Of a stretch of DNA of 64,000 nt, positions 44,455-53,980 are shown in pieces. Each line of letters opens with the position of its first letter. The stretch's first letter is position 1. Both the position numbers and the translations under genes were made by a program. The notes under the pieces are model-generated. The model ran no database searches. It worked only from the letters and a program-made list of their open reading frames with translations, and was not told the DNA's origin. Source of the stretch: Lachnospiraceae bacterium (GTDB taxonomy: Bacteria; Bacillota; Clostridia; Lachnospirales; Lachnospiraceae); NCBI GenBank assembly GCA_022510745.1, contig JAFLSY010000009.1, positions 62,001-126,000 of the forward strand, read 5' to 3'.

Positions 44455-44458
44455 TTTC

Positions 44459-44488
44459 TTGACAAGTTAAAAAGGCTGCATATATAAT
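44459..44488 (+). promoter_or_regulatory. Strong promoter of the T-box leader
   Basis: Consensus TTGACA (44459-44464), 18 bp, consensus TATAAT (44483-44488), just after the previous stop. Confidence 0.8.
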
Positions 44489-44498
44489 AACCATGAAA

Positions 44499-44829
44499 AA
44501 GACCATGACGAAGACAGTACATAGGCTTTCAAAATCCCAGCGAACCGGTGAGGGTGAGAGACCGGTATGAGTAGAAGCTTATGGAACATCACTTCCGAGT
44601 CGCGCGGGCAAAAAGCGAAAGCCAAGTAGTCCGGGACGGCCTCCCACCGTTATAGGGAAACATATTTCTCCCCGGATTTGCGAAGCAACATCCGTGATTT
44701 GCGAAGCAACATCCGTGATTTGCGGAGCAACATCCGTGTTCACAAAGTGACATCACTGGGAGCGTATGCTGTAATGGGTGGTAACGCAGGAATCAGACCT
44801 CGTCCTTTTACGGACGGGGTTTTCTTTTT
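44499..44829 (+). promoter_or_regulatory. T-box riboswitch, isoleucine-specific
   Basis: A tRNA-sensing leader. Stem I runs from the AGTA start (44516) through GGTGAGGGTGAGAG-type bulges to the specifier region GGAACATCACTTCCGAGTC, with ATC (44588-44590) as the likely Ile codon. The antiterminator T-box is GGGTGGTAACGCAGG (44776-44790), where TGGT pairs the uncharged tRNA acceptor. The terminator is CCTCGTCC/GGACGGGG (44798-44819) with a U-tract. The gene behind GNAT is ileS, so the specifier and target agree. Stem III is unusually expanded by three tandem repeats. Confidence 0.85.
44675..44737 (+). repeat. Three tandem 21-nt repeats inside the T-box leader
   Basis: Unit GATTTGCGAAGC-AACATCCGT repeats at 44675-44695, 44696-44716 and 44717-44737, the third with A to G in the middle. 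Each unit can form TTGC-GAA-GCAA. They expand the region between Stem I and the antiterminator. Further on, at 44862-44899, GAACCGG/CCGGTTC arms enclose a GC-rich 24-nt segment after the terminator. Confidence 0.8.
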
Positions 44830-44949
44830 CGCAACTTGCATTTCCATTTGGCGCTGCCCGCGAACCGGCGAAGCTCGCGAAGCGTGTTGCGACCGGTTCT
44901 GCTTTGGTGAGTGTGTTTCGGCTGGCTCTGTTTTAGGAGGCGTTCAAGT

Positions 44950-45483
44950 ATGGAATACGTATTAAAAAACGGAAAGACAGTTACCATAAGAACAATCAGA
45001 ATAGAAGACGCTGAAGAAATGATTTCCTTAATTTCCACGGTTGATACGGAAACATTGTTTTTGGCCAGAAATCCGGGAGAGTTTAATACCGGCGTAGAAA
45101 GAGAAAGAAATATTATAGACGGTGTTTTGAAAAACCCAAACAGTACATGGTTTGTAGCGGAATGGGATGGCAGGGTGATCGGACAATGTTATGCGGGACT
45201 TGTAAGCGGTTATGAACGGTTTCGCCACAGAGCCGAGCTTTCCTTTATTATTTTGAAAGAATTCTGTGATATGGGCATCGGCGGAAAAATGATGGAGGAA
45301 TGCTTAAAATGGTGCATAGACCATCAGGTGTCGCAGGCAGAACTGGATGTTGTGACAAATAACGAAAGAGCAATAAAGATGTATCAAGGTTTTGGGTTTG
45401 AAATAGTCGGAACAGTGCCAAAGGCATTAAAATATTTGGACGGTTCATTTGCAGATGAATATAGGATGATTAAGTTTTTGTAA
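44950..45483 (+). CDS. GNAT acetyltransferase in the ileS T-box transcript
   Basis: A 177-residue GNAT. VAEWDGRVIGQCYAGLVSG and ELSFIILKEFCDMGIGGKMM give the CoA-binding strand and loop (MGIGGK), and LDVVTNNERAIKMYQGFGFE is the C-terminal strand, as in ribosomal-protein or amine acetyltransferases. ATG 44950 has AGGAGG 9 bases upstream; the longer frame from 44911 starts in the GC-rich palindrome. It stands between the T-box terminator and ileS (47 bases), so it should respond to isoleucine starvation. This is an unusual place for a GNAT and suggests insertion into the leader of ileS. Confidence 0.8.
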   Translation: MEYVLKNGKTVTIRTIRIEDAEEMISLISTVDTETLFLARNPGEFNTGVERERNIIDGVLKNPNSTWFVAEWDGRVIGQCYAGLVSGYERFRHRAELSFIILKEFCDMGIGGKMMEECLKWCIDHQVSQAELDVVTNNERAIKMYQGFGFEIVGTVPKALKYLDGSFADEYRMIKFL

Positions 45484-45529
45484 CTTATTATGTTGCTGGT
45501 TTGAAAAGACAAAGAAAGGGAGGATTATT

Positions 45530-48500
45530 ATGTACGAAAAAGTATCGCCGAATCTGGATTTTGTGGAAAGAGAAAAAAAGGTAGAGCAGTTCTGGAAGGA
45601 TCATAACATCTTCGAAAAGAGTATGGAAACTAGAAAAGAAGGCCCTACCTATACCTTTTATGACGGGCCGCCCACCGCGAACGGCAAGCCCCATATCGGT
45701 CATGTGCTGACCCGCGTTATCAAGGATATGATTCCCAGATACCGCACTATGAAGGGCTGTATGGTGCCCAGAAAAGCTGGCTGGGATACCCACGGTCTGC
45801 CCGTGGAAATCGAAGTGGAAAAACTGTTAGGATTAGATGGCAAGGAGCAGATTGAGGAATACGGTCTGGAACCCTTCATCAATAAATGTAAGGAAAGCGT
45901 CTGGAAGTACAAAGGAATGTGGGAGGATTTCTCCGGTACCGTAGGCTTTTGGGCGGATATGGACAATCCCTATGTAACTTATCATGACGACTTTATTGAA
46001 TCCGAATGGTGGGCTTTAAAAGAAATCTGGGATAAAGGCCTGCTTTATAAAGGATTTAAAATCGTACCGTACTGCCCTCGCTGCGGTACGCCTCTCTCTT
46101 CCCAGGAAGTAGCGCAGGGTTATAAGGATGTGAAGGAGCGTTCGGCGATTGCACGTTTCAAAGTAAAGGACGAGGATGCCTATATTCTGGCATGGACCAC
46201 CACGCCATGGACCCTGCCTTCTAACGTGGGACTTTGTGTGAATCCGGTGGAGACCTATGCCAAGGTAAAGGCTGCGGACGGTTATACCTACTATATGGCC
46301 GAAGCTCTTTTGGATACCGTGCTGGGTAAGCTGGAGGATAAGGAAAACGGCATAGCGGCATACGAAGTGTTACAGACCATGAGCGGCAAGGACCTAGAGT
46401 ATAAGGAGTATGAGCCTCTCTTTGACTGTGCGGTAGAAATCTGTAAGAAACAGAATAAGAAAGCGCATTATGTAGTCTGTGACGGCTATGTAACCCTGAC
46501 CGATGGTACCGGCGTGGTACACATTGCCCCCGCTTTCGGTGAAGACGATGCAAAAGTCGGCCGTGCTTACGATCTGCCCTTTGTACAGTTGGTGGACGGG
46601 CAGGGCAATATGACGGCAGAAACGCCCTATGCAGGCGTTTTTGTAAAGAAGGCGGATCCCATGGTATTAAAGGATCTGGATGCAAAGGGACTGCTTTTTG
46701 ACGCACCGAAATTCGAGCACAGCTATCCTCACTGCTGGAGATGTGATACGCCTCTGATCTACTATGCGAGAGAATCTTGGTATATCAAGATGACTGCCGT
46801 AAAGGACGACTTGATCCGCAATAACAATACCATCAACTGGATTCCCGAATCCATCGGCAAAGGCCGGTTCGGGGACTGGCTGGAAAATGTGCAGGATTGG
46901 GCTATTTCCCGTAACCGTTACTGGGGAACGCCTTTAAATATCTGGGAGTGCGAGTGCGGACATCAGCACAGTATTGGCAGCCGCGCGGAATTGGCGGAAA
47001 TGAGCGGTAATCCCGAGGATGCAAAGGTGGAACTGCACAGACCCTATATTGACGAAGTGACAATTCACTGCCCGAAATGCGGAAAGGATATGCACCGTGT
47101 GCCGGAGGTTATCGACTGCTGGTTTGACTCCGGGGCCATGCCTTTCGCACAGCATCACTATCCGTTTGAAAACAAGGAGCTGTTTGAAGCGCAGTTCCCC
47201 GCACAGTTTATTTCCGAAGCGGTGGATCAGACCCGAGGCTGGTTCTATTCCCTGTTAGCGGAATCCACGCTGCTCTTTAACAAAGCGCCCTATGAAAATG
47301 TGATCGTGTTAGGGCATGTGCAGGATGAGAACGGCCAGAAGATGAGTAAGAGCAAGGGAAATGCGGTGGATCCTTTTGATGCGCTGGCAACCTATGGCGC
47401 AGACGCTATCCGCTGGTATTTCTATATCAATTCCGCTCCCTGGCTGCCCAACCGTTTCCACGGCAAGGCTGTACAGGAGGGACAGCGCAAATTCATGGGC
47501 ACGCTTTGGAATACCTATGCATTCTTTGTGCTGTATGCAAACATTGATAATTTTGACGCTACCAAATATACATTGGATTATGAGAAGCTGGCCGTTATGG
47601 ACAAATGGCTGCTTTCCAAGCTGAATACGCTGGTAGCAGAGGTGGACGGACATCTGGACAATTACCGGATTCCCGAAGCCGCCAGAGCCCTTCAGGATTT
47701 TGTGGAGAATATGAGCAACTGGTATGTCAGAAGAAGCCGCGAGCGCTTCTGGGCAAAGGGCATGGAGCAGGATAAGATCAATGCTTACATGACCCTGTAT
47801 ACCGCACTGGTAACCGTTTGTAAGGCAGCAGCGCCCATGATTCCCTTCCTGACGGAGGATATCTATCAAAATCTGGTGCGCACCAATGACAAGGCAGCTC
47901 CCGAAAGTATTCATCTCTGCGATTTCCCTGCGGCAAATCCTGCCTATACGGATGAGCAGTTAGAAGCGGATATGGACATTGTCTTAAAGGCGGTGGTAAT
48001 GGGACGCGCCTGCAGAAATACGGCCAATATCAAGAACCGTCAGCCCATCAGTACCATGTTTGTCAAGGGAGCTCACGAGCTGAGCGATTTCTATAAAGAC
48101 ATTATTGCCGAGGAGCTGAATGTGAAAGAGGTGCTCTTTACCGAGGATGTGCGGGAGTTTACCTCCTATACCTTCAAGCCCCAGCTGCGCACCGTGGGTC
48201 CTAAGTACGGTAAGCAGTTAGGCGGCATTCAGAAGATGCTGGCTTCCTTAGACGGCAATGCGGCTATGGACGAGTTAAAGGCAGACGGAATGCTTAAGTT
48301 TACGGTAGATGATGTGGAAGTTTCTTTAGCCGAAGACGACTTGCTCATTGAGATGACCCAGAAAGAGGGCTATGTTACCGAAGCCGATAACTATATGACC
48401 GTTGTACTGGATACCAATTTGAGCGAGGAACTGATTGAAGAAGGCTTTGTGCTGGAGGTGATCAGTAAGATTCAGACCATGCGTAAGGATGCGGATTTTG

Positions 48501-48688
48501 AAGTGACGGATCACATCAAGGTAGCTTTTGCCGGTAACGACAAGATTGCGGATATTGCCCTGCGCAATAAGGATTCCATTGCCGGTAAGGTACTGGCGGA
48601 GGAAATGACGGCGGGCGGGACGCTGGCAGTTTCCAAGGAGTGGAATGTAAATGGAGAAAATGTTACGATTTCTGTGGAAAGACTGTAG
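45530..48688 (+). CDS. ileS: Isoleucyl-tRNA synthetase
   Basis: A 1052-residue class I synthetase. HIGH motif is PHIGH near 55-59, KMSKS near 604-608 (GQKMSKSKGN), and the editing domain includes WTTTPWTLPSN (the hydrolytic CP1 site). The RYWGTPLNIWECECGHQH segment and the anticodon-binding domain follow, with a C-terminal beta domain to the end. Length and layout are those of the long, eukaryote-like type found in many Clostridia (CP1 with CPRC and CPKC zinc-like Cys pairs). AAAGGGAGG precedes ATG 45530 by 7 bases. Controlled by the upstream Ile T-box. Confidence 0.97.
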   Translation: MYEKVSPNLDFVEREKKVEQFWKDHNIFEKSMETRKEGPTYTFYDGPPTANGKPHIGHVLTRVIKDMIPRYRTMKGCMVPRKAGWDTHGLPVEIEVEKLLGLDGKEQIEEYGLEPFINKCKESVWKYKGMWEDFSGTVGFWADMDNPYVTYHDDFIESEWWALKEIWDKGLLYKGFKIVPYCPRCGTPLSSQEVAQGYKDVKERSAIARFKVKDEDAYILAWTTTPWTLPSNVGLCVNPVETYAKVKAADGYTYYMAEALLDTVLGKLEDKENGIAAYEVLQTMSGKDLEYKEYEPLFDCAVEICKKQNKKAHYVVCDGYVTLTDGTGVVHIAPAFGEDDAKVGRAYDLPFVQLVDGQGNMTAETPYAGVFVKKADPMVLKDLDAKGLLFDAPKFEHSYPHCWRCDTPLIYYARESWYIKMTAVKDDLIRNNNTINWIPESIGKGRFGDWLENVQDWAISRNRYWGTPLNIWECECGHQHSIGSRAELAEMSGNPEDAKVELHRPYIDEVTIHCPKCGKDMHRVPEVIDCWFDSGAMPFAQHHYPFENKELFEAQFPAQFISEAVDQTRGWFYSLLAESTLLFNKAPYENVIVLGHVQDENGQKMSKSKGNAVDPFDALATYGADAIRWYFYINSAPWLPNRFHGKAVQEGQRKFMGTLWNTYAFFVLYANIDNFDATKYTLDYEKLAVMDKWLLSKLNTLVAEVDGHLDNYRIPEAARALQDFVENMSNWYVRRSRERFWAKGMEQDKINAYMTLYTALVTVCKAAAPMIPFLTEDIYQNLVRTNDKAAPESIHLCDFPAANPAYTDEQLEADMDIVLKAVVMGRACRNTANIKNRQPISTMFVKGAHELSDFYKDIIAEELNVKEVLFTEDVREFTSYTFKPQLRTVGPKYGKQLGGIQKMLASLDGNAAMDELKADGMLKFTVDDVEVSLAEDDLLIEMTQKEGYVTEADNYMTVVLDTNLSEELIEEGFVLEVISKIQTMRKDADFEVTDHIKVAFAGNDKIADIALRNKDSIAGKVLAEEMTAGGTLAVSKEWNVNGENVTISVERL

Positions 48689-48748
48689 CAGATGGAGTAT
48701 AATATTGTTTAGATGCCAAATGAGGCAAGGAGCCTAAGGAGGAAAGTA

Positions 48749-51214
48749 ATGCAGAAAAAGACAGTGAAATTCGACAAGGAATTATTTAAAAGAAGCGTCC
48801 TGTATAATGTAAAGACCTTATACAGGAAGACATTGGAGGAGGCTACTCCCCAGCAGATTTTTCAGGCAGTCTGCTTGGCCGTAAAGGATCAGATCGTAGA
48901 TAACTGGATGGAAACACAGAAGGCTTATGAAAAGAAAGATCCTAAGATGGTATATTATCTGTCCATGGAGTTTTTGATGGGCAGGGCGCTGGGTAATAAC
49001 CTGATCAATCTGCGGGCATATAAGCAGGTGAAGGATGCTATGGATGAATTGGGACTGGATCTGAACCTGGTGGAGGATATGGAGCCCGACGCAGCGCTGG
49101 GTAACGGCGGTCTGGGACGTCTGGCAGCCTGCTTCTTAGATTCCCTGGCAACCTTGGGCTATCCCGCATATGGCTGCGGTATCCGTTACCGCTACGGTAT
49201 GTTCAAGCAGGAAATCCACGACGGTTATCAGGTTGAGGTACCCGACAACTGGCTGGAGAATGGCAATCCCTTTGAATTGCGCCGTCCGGAATATGCCAAG
49301 ACCGTTAAATTTGGCGGCTATGTGAATGTACGTGTGGACGAAAACGGCAGGAACCACTTCTTCCAGGAGGGGTATCAGTCCGTTAAGGCAATTCCCTTTG
49401 ATATGCCCGTCTTAGGTTACGGAAACGGCATTGTAAATACCTTGCGTATCTGGGATGCGGAGCCGGTAGAGTGCTTCCAGTTGGATTCCTTTGACAAGGG
49501 TGACTATCAGAAGGCTGTAGAGCAGCAGAATCTGGCCCGCAACATCGTAGAGGTGCTCTACCCCAACGATAACCACTATGCAGGTAAGGAACTGCGTTTA
49601 AAACAGCAGTATTTCTTCATTTCCGCCTCCGTACAGGAAGCAGTGGAAAAATATATGAGAAAGCATAACGATATCCGCAAGTTCCATGAAAAAGTTACCT
49701 TCCAGTTGAATGATACTCATCCTACGGTAGCAATCGCGGAACTGATGCGTATCTTAATGGACGATTACGATCTGGAGTGGGATGAGGCATGGGAGGTTAC
49801 TACCAAGACCTGTGCTTATACCAACCACACCATCATGTCGGAAGCACTGGAGAAATGGCCCATTGAGCTCTTTTCCCGTCTGCTGCCCCGTATCTACCAG
49901 ATCGTAGAGGAAATTAACCGTCGTTTCATAAACAAGATAGAGCAGATTTATCCCGGTAATCAGGAGAAAATCCGTAAGATGGCGATCATCTATGACGGAC
50001 AGGTACGCATGGCACATCTGGCTATCGTAGCCGGCTATTCTGTCAACGGCGTGGCAAGATTACATACCGAAATCTTAAAGAATCAGGAATTGAAGGATTT
50101 CTATGAGATGATGCCTGAGAAATTCAACAACAAGACCAATGGCATTACCCAGAGGAGATTCCTGCTCCACGGTAATCCATTGCTTGCAGATTGGGTAACG
50201 GAGCACATCGGTTCCGAATGGATTACAGATCTGCCTCAGATTGCCAAGATGAAAATCTATGCGGATGATAATAAGGCGCAGCAGGAGTTTATGAATATCA
50301 AGTACCGCAACAAGGTACGTCTGGCACAGTACATTTTAGAGCACAATGGTGTGGAGGTGGATCCCCGGTCCATCTTTGATGTACAGGTTAAGCGTCTGCA
50401 TGAGTATAAGCGCCAGCTGTTGAATATTCTGCATGTTATGTATCTGTATAATGAACTGAAAGAGCATCCGGAGATGGATTTCTATCCCCGTACCTTCATA
50501 TTCGGTGCAAAGGCTGCGGCAGGCTACCGCAATGCGAAACTGACTATCAAACTGATCAATTCCGTAGCGGATGTCGTAAACAAGGATCCCGCTATCGGTG
50601 GAAAGATGAAGGTAGTTTTCATTGAGAACTACCGTGTGTCCAATGCAGAAATGATTTTTGCGGCAGCGGATGTATCCGAGCAGATTTCAACCGCCAGCAA
50701 GGAGGCTTCCGGTACCGGTAATATGAAGTTTATGTTAAACGGTGCTCTGACCTTAGGTACCATGGACGGTGCGAATGTAGAAATCGTAGAGGAAGTGGGA
50801 GAGGAAAATGCATTTATTTTTGGTCTTTCCTCTGACGAAGTTATCCGGTATGAGAATTACGGCGGCTACAATCCCATGGAAATCTTCAACAATGACCAGG
50901 ATATCAGAAAGGTGTTGATGCAGCTTATTAACGGCACCTTTGCACCCGGCGATACGGAGCTGTTCAGAACCCTTTACAACTCCCTGTTAAATACGCAGAG
51001 CACTTCCAAAGCAGATACCTATTTTATTCTCAAGGACTTCAAGTCCTATGCGGAAGCACAGAAGAGAGTGGAAGAGGCTTATAAGAACGAAAAGGGCTGG
51101 GCAAAGAGCGCAATCCTGAACATGGCAAGCTGCGGTAAGTTTACCTCCGACAGAACCATTCAGGAATATGTGGATGATATCTGGCATCTGGATAAGGTTA
51201 TAATCGGTAAATAA
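48749..51214 (+). CDS. glgP: Glycogen/starch phosphorylase
   Basis: An 821-residue glycosyltransferase-35 enzyme that releases glucose 1-phosphate from alpha-glucans. The active site is EASGTGNMKFMLNGALTLG with the pyridoxal-phosphate Lys near residue 650; ALGNGGLGRLAACFLDSLAT and VKRLHEYKRQLLN are other hallmarks. Length is normal. ATG 48749 with AAGGAGG 6 bases upstream is the start; the longer frame from 48713 has none. It degrades the glycogen made by GlgC/GlgD. It has no GlgA or GlgB next to it in this window. It ends in a strong terminator. Confidence 0.97.
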   Translation: MQKKTVKFDKELFKRSVLYNVKTLYRKTLEEATPQQIFQAVCLAVKDQIVDNWMETQKAYEKKDPKMVYYLSMEFLMGRALGNNLINLRAYKQVKDAMDELGLDLNLVEDMEPDAALGNGGLGRLAACFLDSLATLGYPAYGCGIRYRYGMFKQEIHDGYQVEVPDNWLENGNPFELRRPEYAKTVKFGGYVNVRVDENGRNHFFQEGYQSVKAIPFDMPVLGYGNGIVNTLRIWDAEPVECFQLDSFDKGDYQKAVEQQNLARNIVEVLYPNDNHYAGKELRLKQQYFFISASVQEAVEKYMRKHNDIRKFHEKVTFQLNDTHPTVAIAELMRILMDDYDLEWDEAWEVTTKTCAYTNHTIMSEALEKWPIELFSRLLPRIYQIVEEINRRFINKIEQIYPGNQEKIRKMAIIYDGQVRMAHLAIVAGYSVNGVARLHTEILKNQELKDFYEMMPEKFNNKTNGITQRRFLLHGNPLLADWVTEHIGSEWITDLPQIAKMKIYADDNKAQQEFMNIKYRNKVRLAQYILEHNGVEVDPRSIFDVQVKRLHEYKRQLLNILHVMYLYNELKEHPEMDFYPRTFIFGAKAAAGYRNAKLTIKLINSVADVVNKDPAIGGKMKVVFIENYRVSNAEMIFAAADVSEQISTASKEASGTGNMKFMLNGALTLGTMDGANVEIVEEVGEENAFIFGLSSDEVIRYENYGGYNPMEIFNNDQDIRKVLMQLINGTFAPGDTELFRTLYNSLLNTQSTSKADTYFILKDFKSYAEAQKRVEEAYKNEKGWAKSAILNMASCGKFTSDRTIQEYVDDIWHLDKVIIGK

Positions 51215-51224
51215 ATAGAACAAG

Positions 51225-51250
51225 AATACCCGGGAACTCCGGGTATTTTT
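51225..51250 (+). terminator. Terminator after glgP
   Basis: AATACCCGG-GAACT-CCGGGTATT (51225-51247) with a U-tract. Confidence 0.9.
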
Positions 51251-51270
51251 GTTACATAAGGGGTACAAAT

Positions 51271-52530
51271 ATGAAAAAGCAAATGTTAGCCTTATTCCTT
51301 TGTATGGCGTTATTTAGCGGCTGTGCGGGAGGGCAGGCTGTAGTGTCTGAGGCGGTCGAAACCATGGCTGCAGGAGCGGCCGAGGCACCCGAGGAATGGT
51401 TCAAATTACTGGAAGCCGATATGGAAGCAGGAGGAATGCAGCTGCAGCAGGTCATGCTTCGGGAACGGGATGTTTTGAAAGAGCTTTCTCTCCCTGAGAT
51501 TACGCTGGTCATGGTGGGGGATATGCTGATGCATATGCCCGTTAACAACAGCGGGAAGAAAGAGGATGGCAGCAGGAATTTTGATCACCTATTTACCTAT
51601 ACCAAGGATATGATCTCAGAGGCGGATATTGCCATTGTCAATCAGGAAGTGATACTGGGAGGGCCGGAACTTGGAATTTCGGGGTATCCCAGATTCAATA
51701 CCTATTATGAAGTGGGGGACGCTCTGGTAGAGGCCGGTTTTGACGTGGTGCTGCATGCTACCAACCACTCCATGGATCAGGGCTTGGCGGGACTTGAAAA
51801 CTGCCTGGGTTTCTGGGAAGAGAATTATCCCGATATCGCAGTCATAGGCATGTATGACAGTCAAGAGGACAGGGACGAAATCTATGTATACGAGCAGCAG
51901 GGGATTAAGATTGCTATTTTAAATTATACCTATGGAACGAACGGTCTGCCCCTGCCGTCGGGAATGCCCTATGCGGTCAACCTCATTGAGGAAAATCTGA
52001 TCGCGCAGGATGTTGCCCGTGCCAAAGAACTGGCTGACTTTGTCATTCTCTGCCCGCACTGGGGAACAGAATATGTGTTAAAAGAAACAAATGCACAGCA
52101 TTTGTGGGCAGAATTCTTTTTGGAATGCGGCGTAGATTTGGTGATCGGCACCCATCCCCATGTGATAGAGCCGGTGGAGATGCTGACGGACGAGGAAGGC
52201 AATGAAATGCTGGTCTACTACTCCTTGGGAAACTATGTAAATTCCACCGCATCCGAAGAGAAAAATATCGGTATCCGAATGTTGGGCGCCATGGCTACCG
52301 TCACCATTGCCCGCAATGCGGAAGGCGAAGTTTACATCAAGGAATACGGTGCGGAGCCCCTTGTCACCTATGTATCCGCTGATAAAAAGACGATTACCAC
52401 CTATCCTTTGGAATTGTTTACGGAAGAAATGGCGGCGGAGAGCTTTACCCGCAGGAGGGACGCTAACTTTACGAAGGAACACTGCGAAGAGATTTGGCGG
52501 GAAGTGTTTGGTGAGATGGGGTTAGAGTGA
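51271..52530 (+). CDS. CapA-family (PGA_cap) lipoprotein
   Basis: A 419-residue secreted protein. A signal with lipobox LFSGC (Cys near residue 17) leads to a calcineurin-like metallophosphoesterase fold (about 70-340): VMVGDMLMHMPVN (metal Asp and His), AIVNQEVILGGP, ATNHSMDQGLAGL, LCPHWGTEY and IGTHPHVIEP with the conserved His. This is the PGA_cap/CapA family involved in poly-gamma-glutamate or capsule synthesis. The catalytic set is complete, the substrate not fixed. AAGGGG precedes ATG 51271 by 8 bases. It converges with the BlaR1-type gene 8 bases away. Confidence 0.85.
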   Translation: MKKQMLALFLCMALFSGCAGGQAVVSEAVETMAAGAAEAPEEWFKLLEADMEAGGMQLQQVMLRERDVLKELSLPEITLVMVGDMLMHMPVNNSGKKEDGSRNFDHLFTYTKDMISEADIAIVNQEVILGGPELGISGYPRFNTYYEVGDALVEAGFDVVLHATNHSMDQGLAGLENCLGFWEENYPDIAVIGMYDSQEDRDEIYVYEQQGIKIAILNYTYGTNGLPLPSGMPYAVNLIEENLIAQDVARAKELADFVILCPHWGTEYVLKETNAQHLWAEFFLECGVDLVIGTHPHVIEPVEMLTDEEGNEMLVYYSLGNYVNSTASEEKNIGIRMLGAMATVTIARNAEGEVYIKEYGAEPLVTYVSADKKTITTYPLELFTEEMAAESFTRRRDANFTKEHCEEIWREVFGEMGLE

Positions 52531-52537
52531 GGAAAGT

Positions 52538-53722
52538 TTATTCCCCACCCCATGTGAACTTGTACGTTGCATTCTTTTCTGCTTCTGCCCCGTAATAAAG
52601 TGTCCATGATGTCGCCGGCCCAAGAAGGGACCAACCGGATGCAGCGTCATAGACCTCATCAGATGGATTATGATAAATCATTAGGAAGGAGTCTGGATAG
52701 TTGGCGAAGAGTTCTTCCGCGTTGGGTTCGCCGATACCGTGAATAACGCCGGAAGGGATATCGTTTGTGACGGATGTGTCAGTTGTGCTAACATTTTCCT
52801 TTGCTCCAGCAGAAGTAGCAAAGACACAAGTAACGCCGATCACGGCAAGGCACGTAAATAATAAAGTAAGTTTGGATGGTTTTTTCATTCTCATGATCGC
52901 TGTAATCCTTTCTTCAATTGCATTTTTATTAAACCCGTTACAAAACGGTATGAAGCCGATCTTCTTTGCTTCCATGCCGATAAGCATATTGGCGTAGGTT
53001 GCTTTTTCCGATAAGCCTAATTTGTGCACCACACTTTCATCACAGGATAATTCAATATCTCTGTTTAAAAGAATATACATTACCCACACAAGAGGATTGA
53101 ACCAGTGAATACAAAGCGCAAGTGCGGAAATCAATTTTATCGCCGTATCATAGCGGCAGATATGTACATATTCGTGCATGAGTATATACTGTAGCTGCTT
53201 TAAGTTCTCCCATTCCGTATCCTTCGGCATCACAATAACAGGACGAAAGATACCATATGTCAACGGAGAGGTGATTTTTTCAGACTGCTTTATGCAGAGC
53301 GGGCGATTTAATTCATGTGTCTTCAGCCATTGTTCCATATAGCTGCTATGAACAGGTAAGGAAGTCTGAAATTCAAAATACCAATGCAAATATAATAGGA
53401 TGAAAAGCATGATACAGAGCACTGTTCCTATGCACCAGATAACAGGCCATATGGAGGCGGAGGGCAGATGTTTTGCAAACGTTTCCTCTATTGTTCCTCC
53501 CGGCATTATAGGGATTATTTTGCTTATGTCCGTGTTTCGCTCGACAAATGAATACACGCTGAACATGGACGGGATAGAAAAAGGCACCAACAATCGCAAA
53601 AGTGAAATACCCCACAAGATCAGGAATGTTTTTTTGGGTAATTTATGGATCGCAACTGCCCGGATCACCGCAATCACGAATATAAGAGCGGCTCCGGAAA
53701 AGCTCATTTGCAATAAACTCAT
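52538..53722 (-). CDS. BlaR1/M56-type membrane peptidase
   Basis: A 394-residue protein. Helices at about 2-20, 32-54 and 90-115 (VIWCIGTVLCIMLFILLYLH) frame a cytoplasmic peptidase with LMHEYVHICRYDT (HExxH zinc site) and NRDIELSCDESVV (the third zinc ligand region), the M56 signature of BlaR1/MecR1, which cleaves BlaI/MecI. A helix near 285-305 precedes the extracellular tail, here only about 90 residues (DIPSGVIHGIGEPNAEELFA) and not a penicillin-binding sensor; it matches the YjgH/DUF-type tails of other M56 proteins. No BlaI gene adjoins. GAGGT supports ATG 53722. Confidence 0.85.
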   Translation of the reverse strand: MSLLQMSFSGAALIFVIAVIRAVAIHKLPKKTFLILWGISLLRLLVPFSIPSMFSVYSFVERNTDISKIIPIMPGGTIEETFAKHLPSASIWPVIWCIGTVLCIMLFILLYLHWYFEFQTSLPVHSSYMEQWLKTHELNRPLCIKQSEKITSPLTYGIFRPVIVMPKDTEWENLKQLQYILMHEYVHICRYDTAIKLISALALCIHWFNPLVWVMYILLNRDIELSCDESVVHKLGLSEKATYANMLIGMEAKKIGFIPFCNGFNKNAIEERITAIMRMKKPSKLTLLFTCLAVIGVTCVFATSAGAKENVSTTDTSVTNDIPSGVIHGIGEPNAEELFANYPDSFLMIYHNPSDEVYDAASGWSLLGPATSWTLYYGAEAEKNATYKFTWGGE

Positions 53723-53737
53723 ATATAGTACCTCGTT

Positions 53738-53781
53738 ATAAGACTGAAGTATTATTTTCTGTTATAATACAACAGTCTTAT
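53738..53781 (-). promoter_or_regulatory. Long imperfect dyad upstream of the BlaR1-type gene
   Basis: ATAAGACTGAAGTATTA (53738-53754) and TAATACAACAGTCTTAT (53765-53781) are inverted copies matching at 15 of 17 positions around a 10-nt spacer. It covers the expected promoter of the gene and resembles an operator for a BlaI/MecI-like repressor. Bases 53782-53942 are AT-rich without a gene. Confidence 0.65.
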
Positions 53782-53942
53782 GATATTGTCAATATAATAA
53801 AGGTACATATCCAGATAACACTTTGTTATTCTTGAAAATGAAGTTGGTCTTGGAAAGTTTTCTGTGTTTCATCATGATATCATTATTCAATGATTTCCAA
53901 CTTTTTTGAAATTCCATTATACCTCAAATTAACTATTGGCAA

Positions 53943-53960
53943 TATGGCATATATGCCATA
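53943..53960 (+). promoter_or_regulatory. 18-bp palindrome before the toxin-antitoxin genes
   Basis: TATGGCATATATGCCATA is a perfect palindrome, 21 bp upstream of the toxin start. It is a typical position and size for autorepression by the XRE antitoxin. Confidence 0.7.
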
Positions 53961-53980
53961 AAATGTAGAAAGGAGAACAA

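Noticed and set aside
44675..44737. CRISPR-like array
   Set aside because: Units abut without spacers and there are only three; no cas genes.
44678..44965. Frame with repeated RSNIRDL in the T-box leader
   Set aside because: The repeats are the 21-nt RNA repeats read as codons; the region is a T-box leader with a terminator inside the frame.
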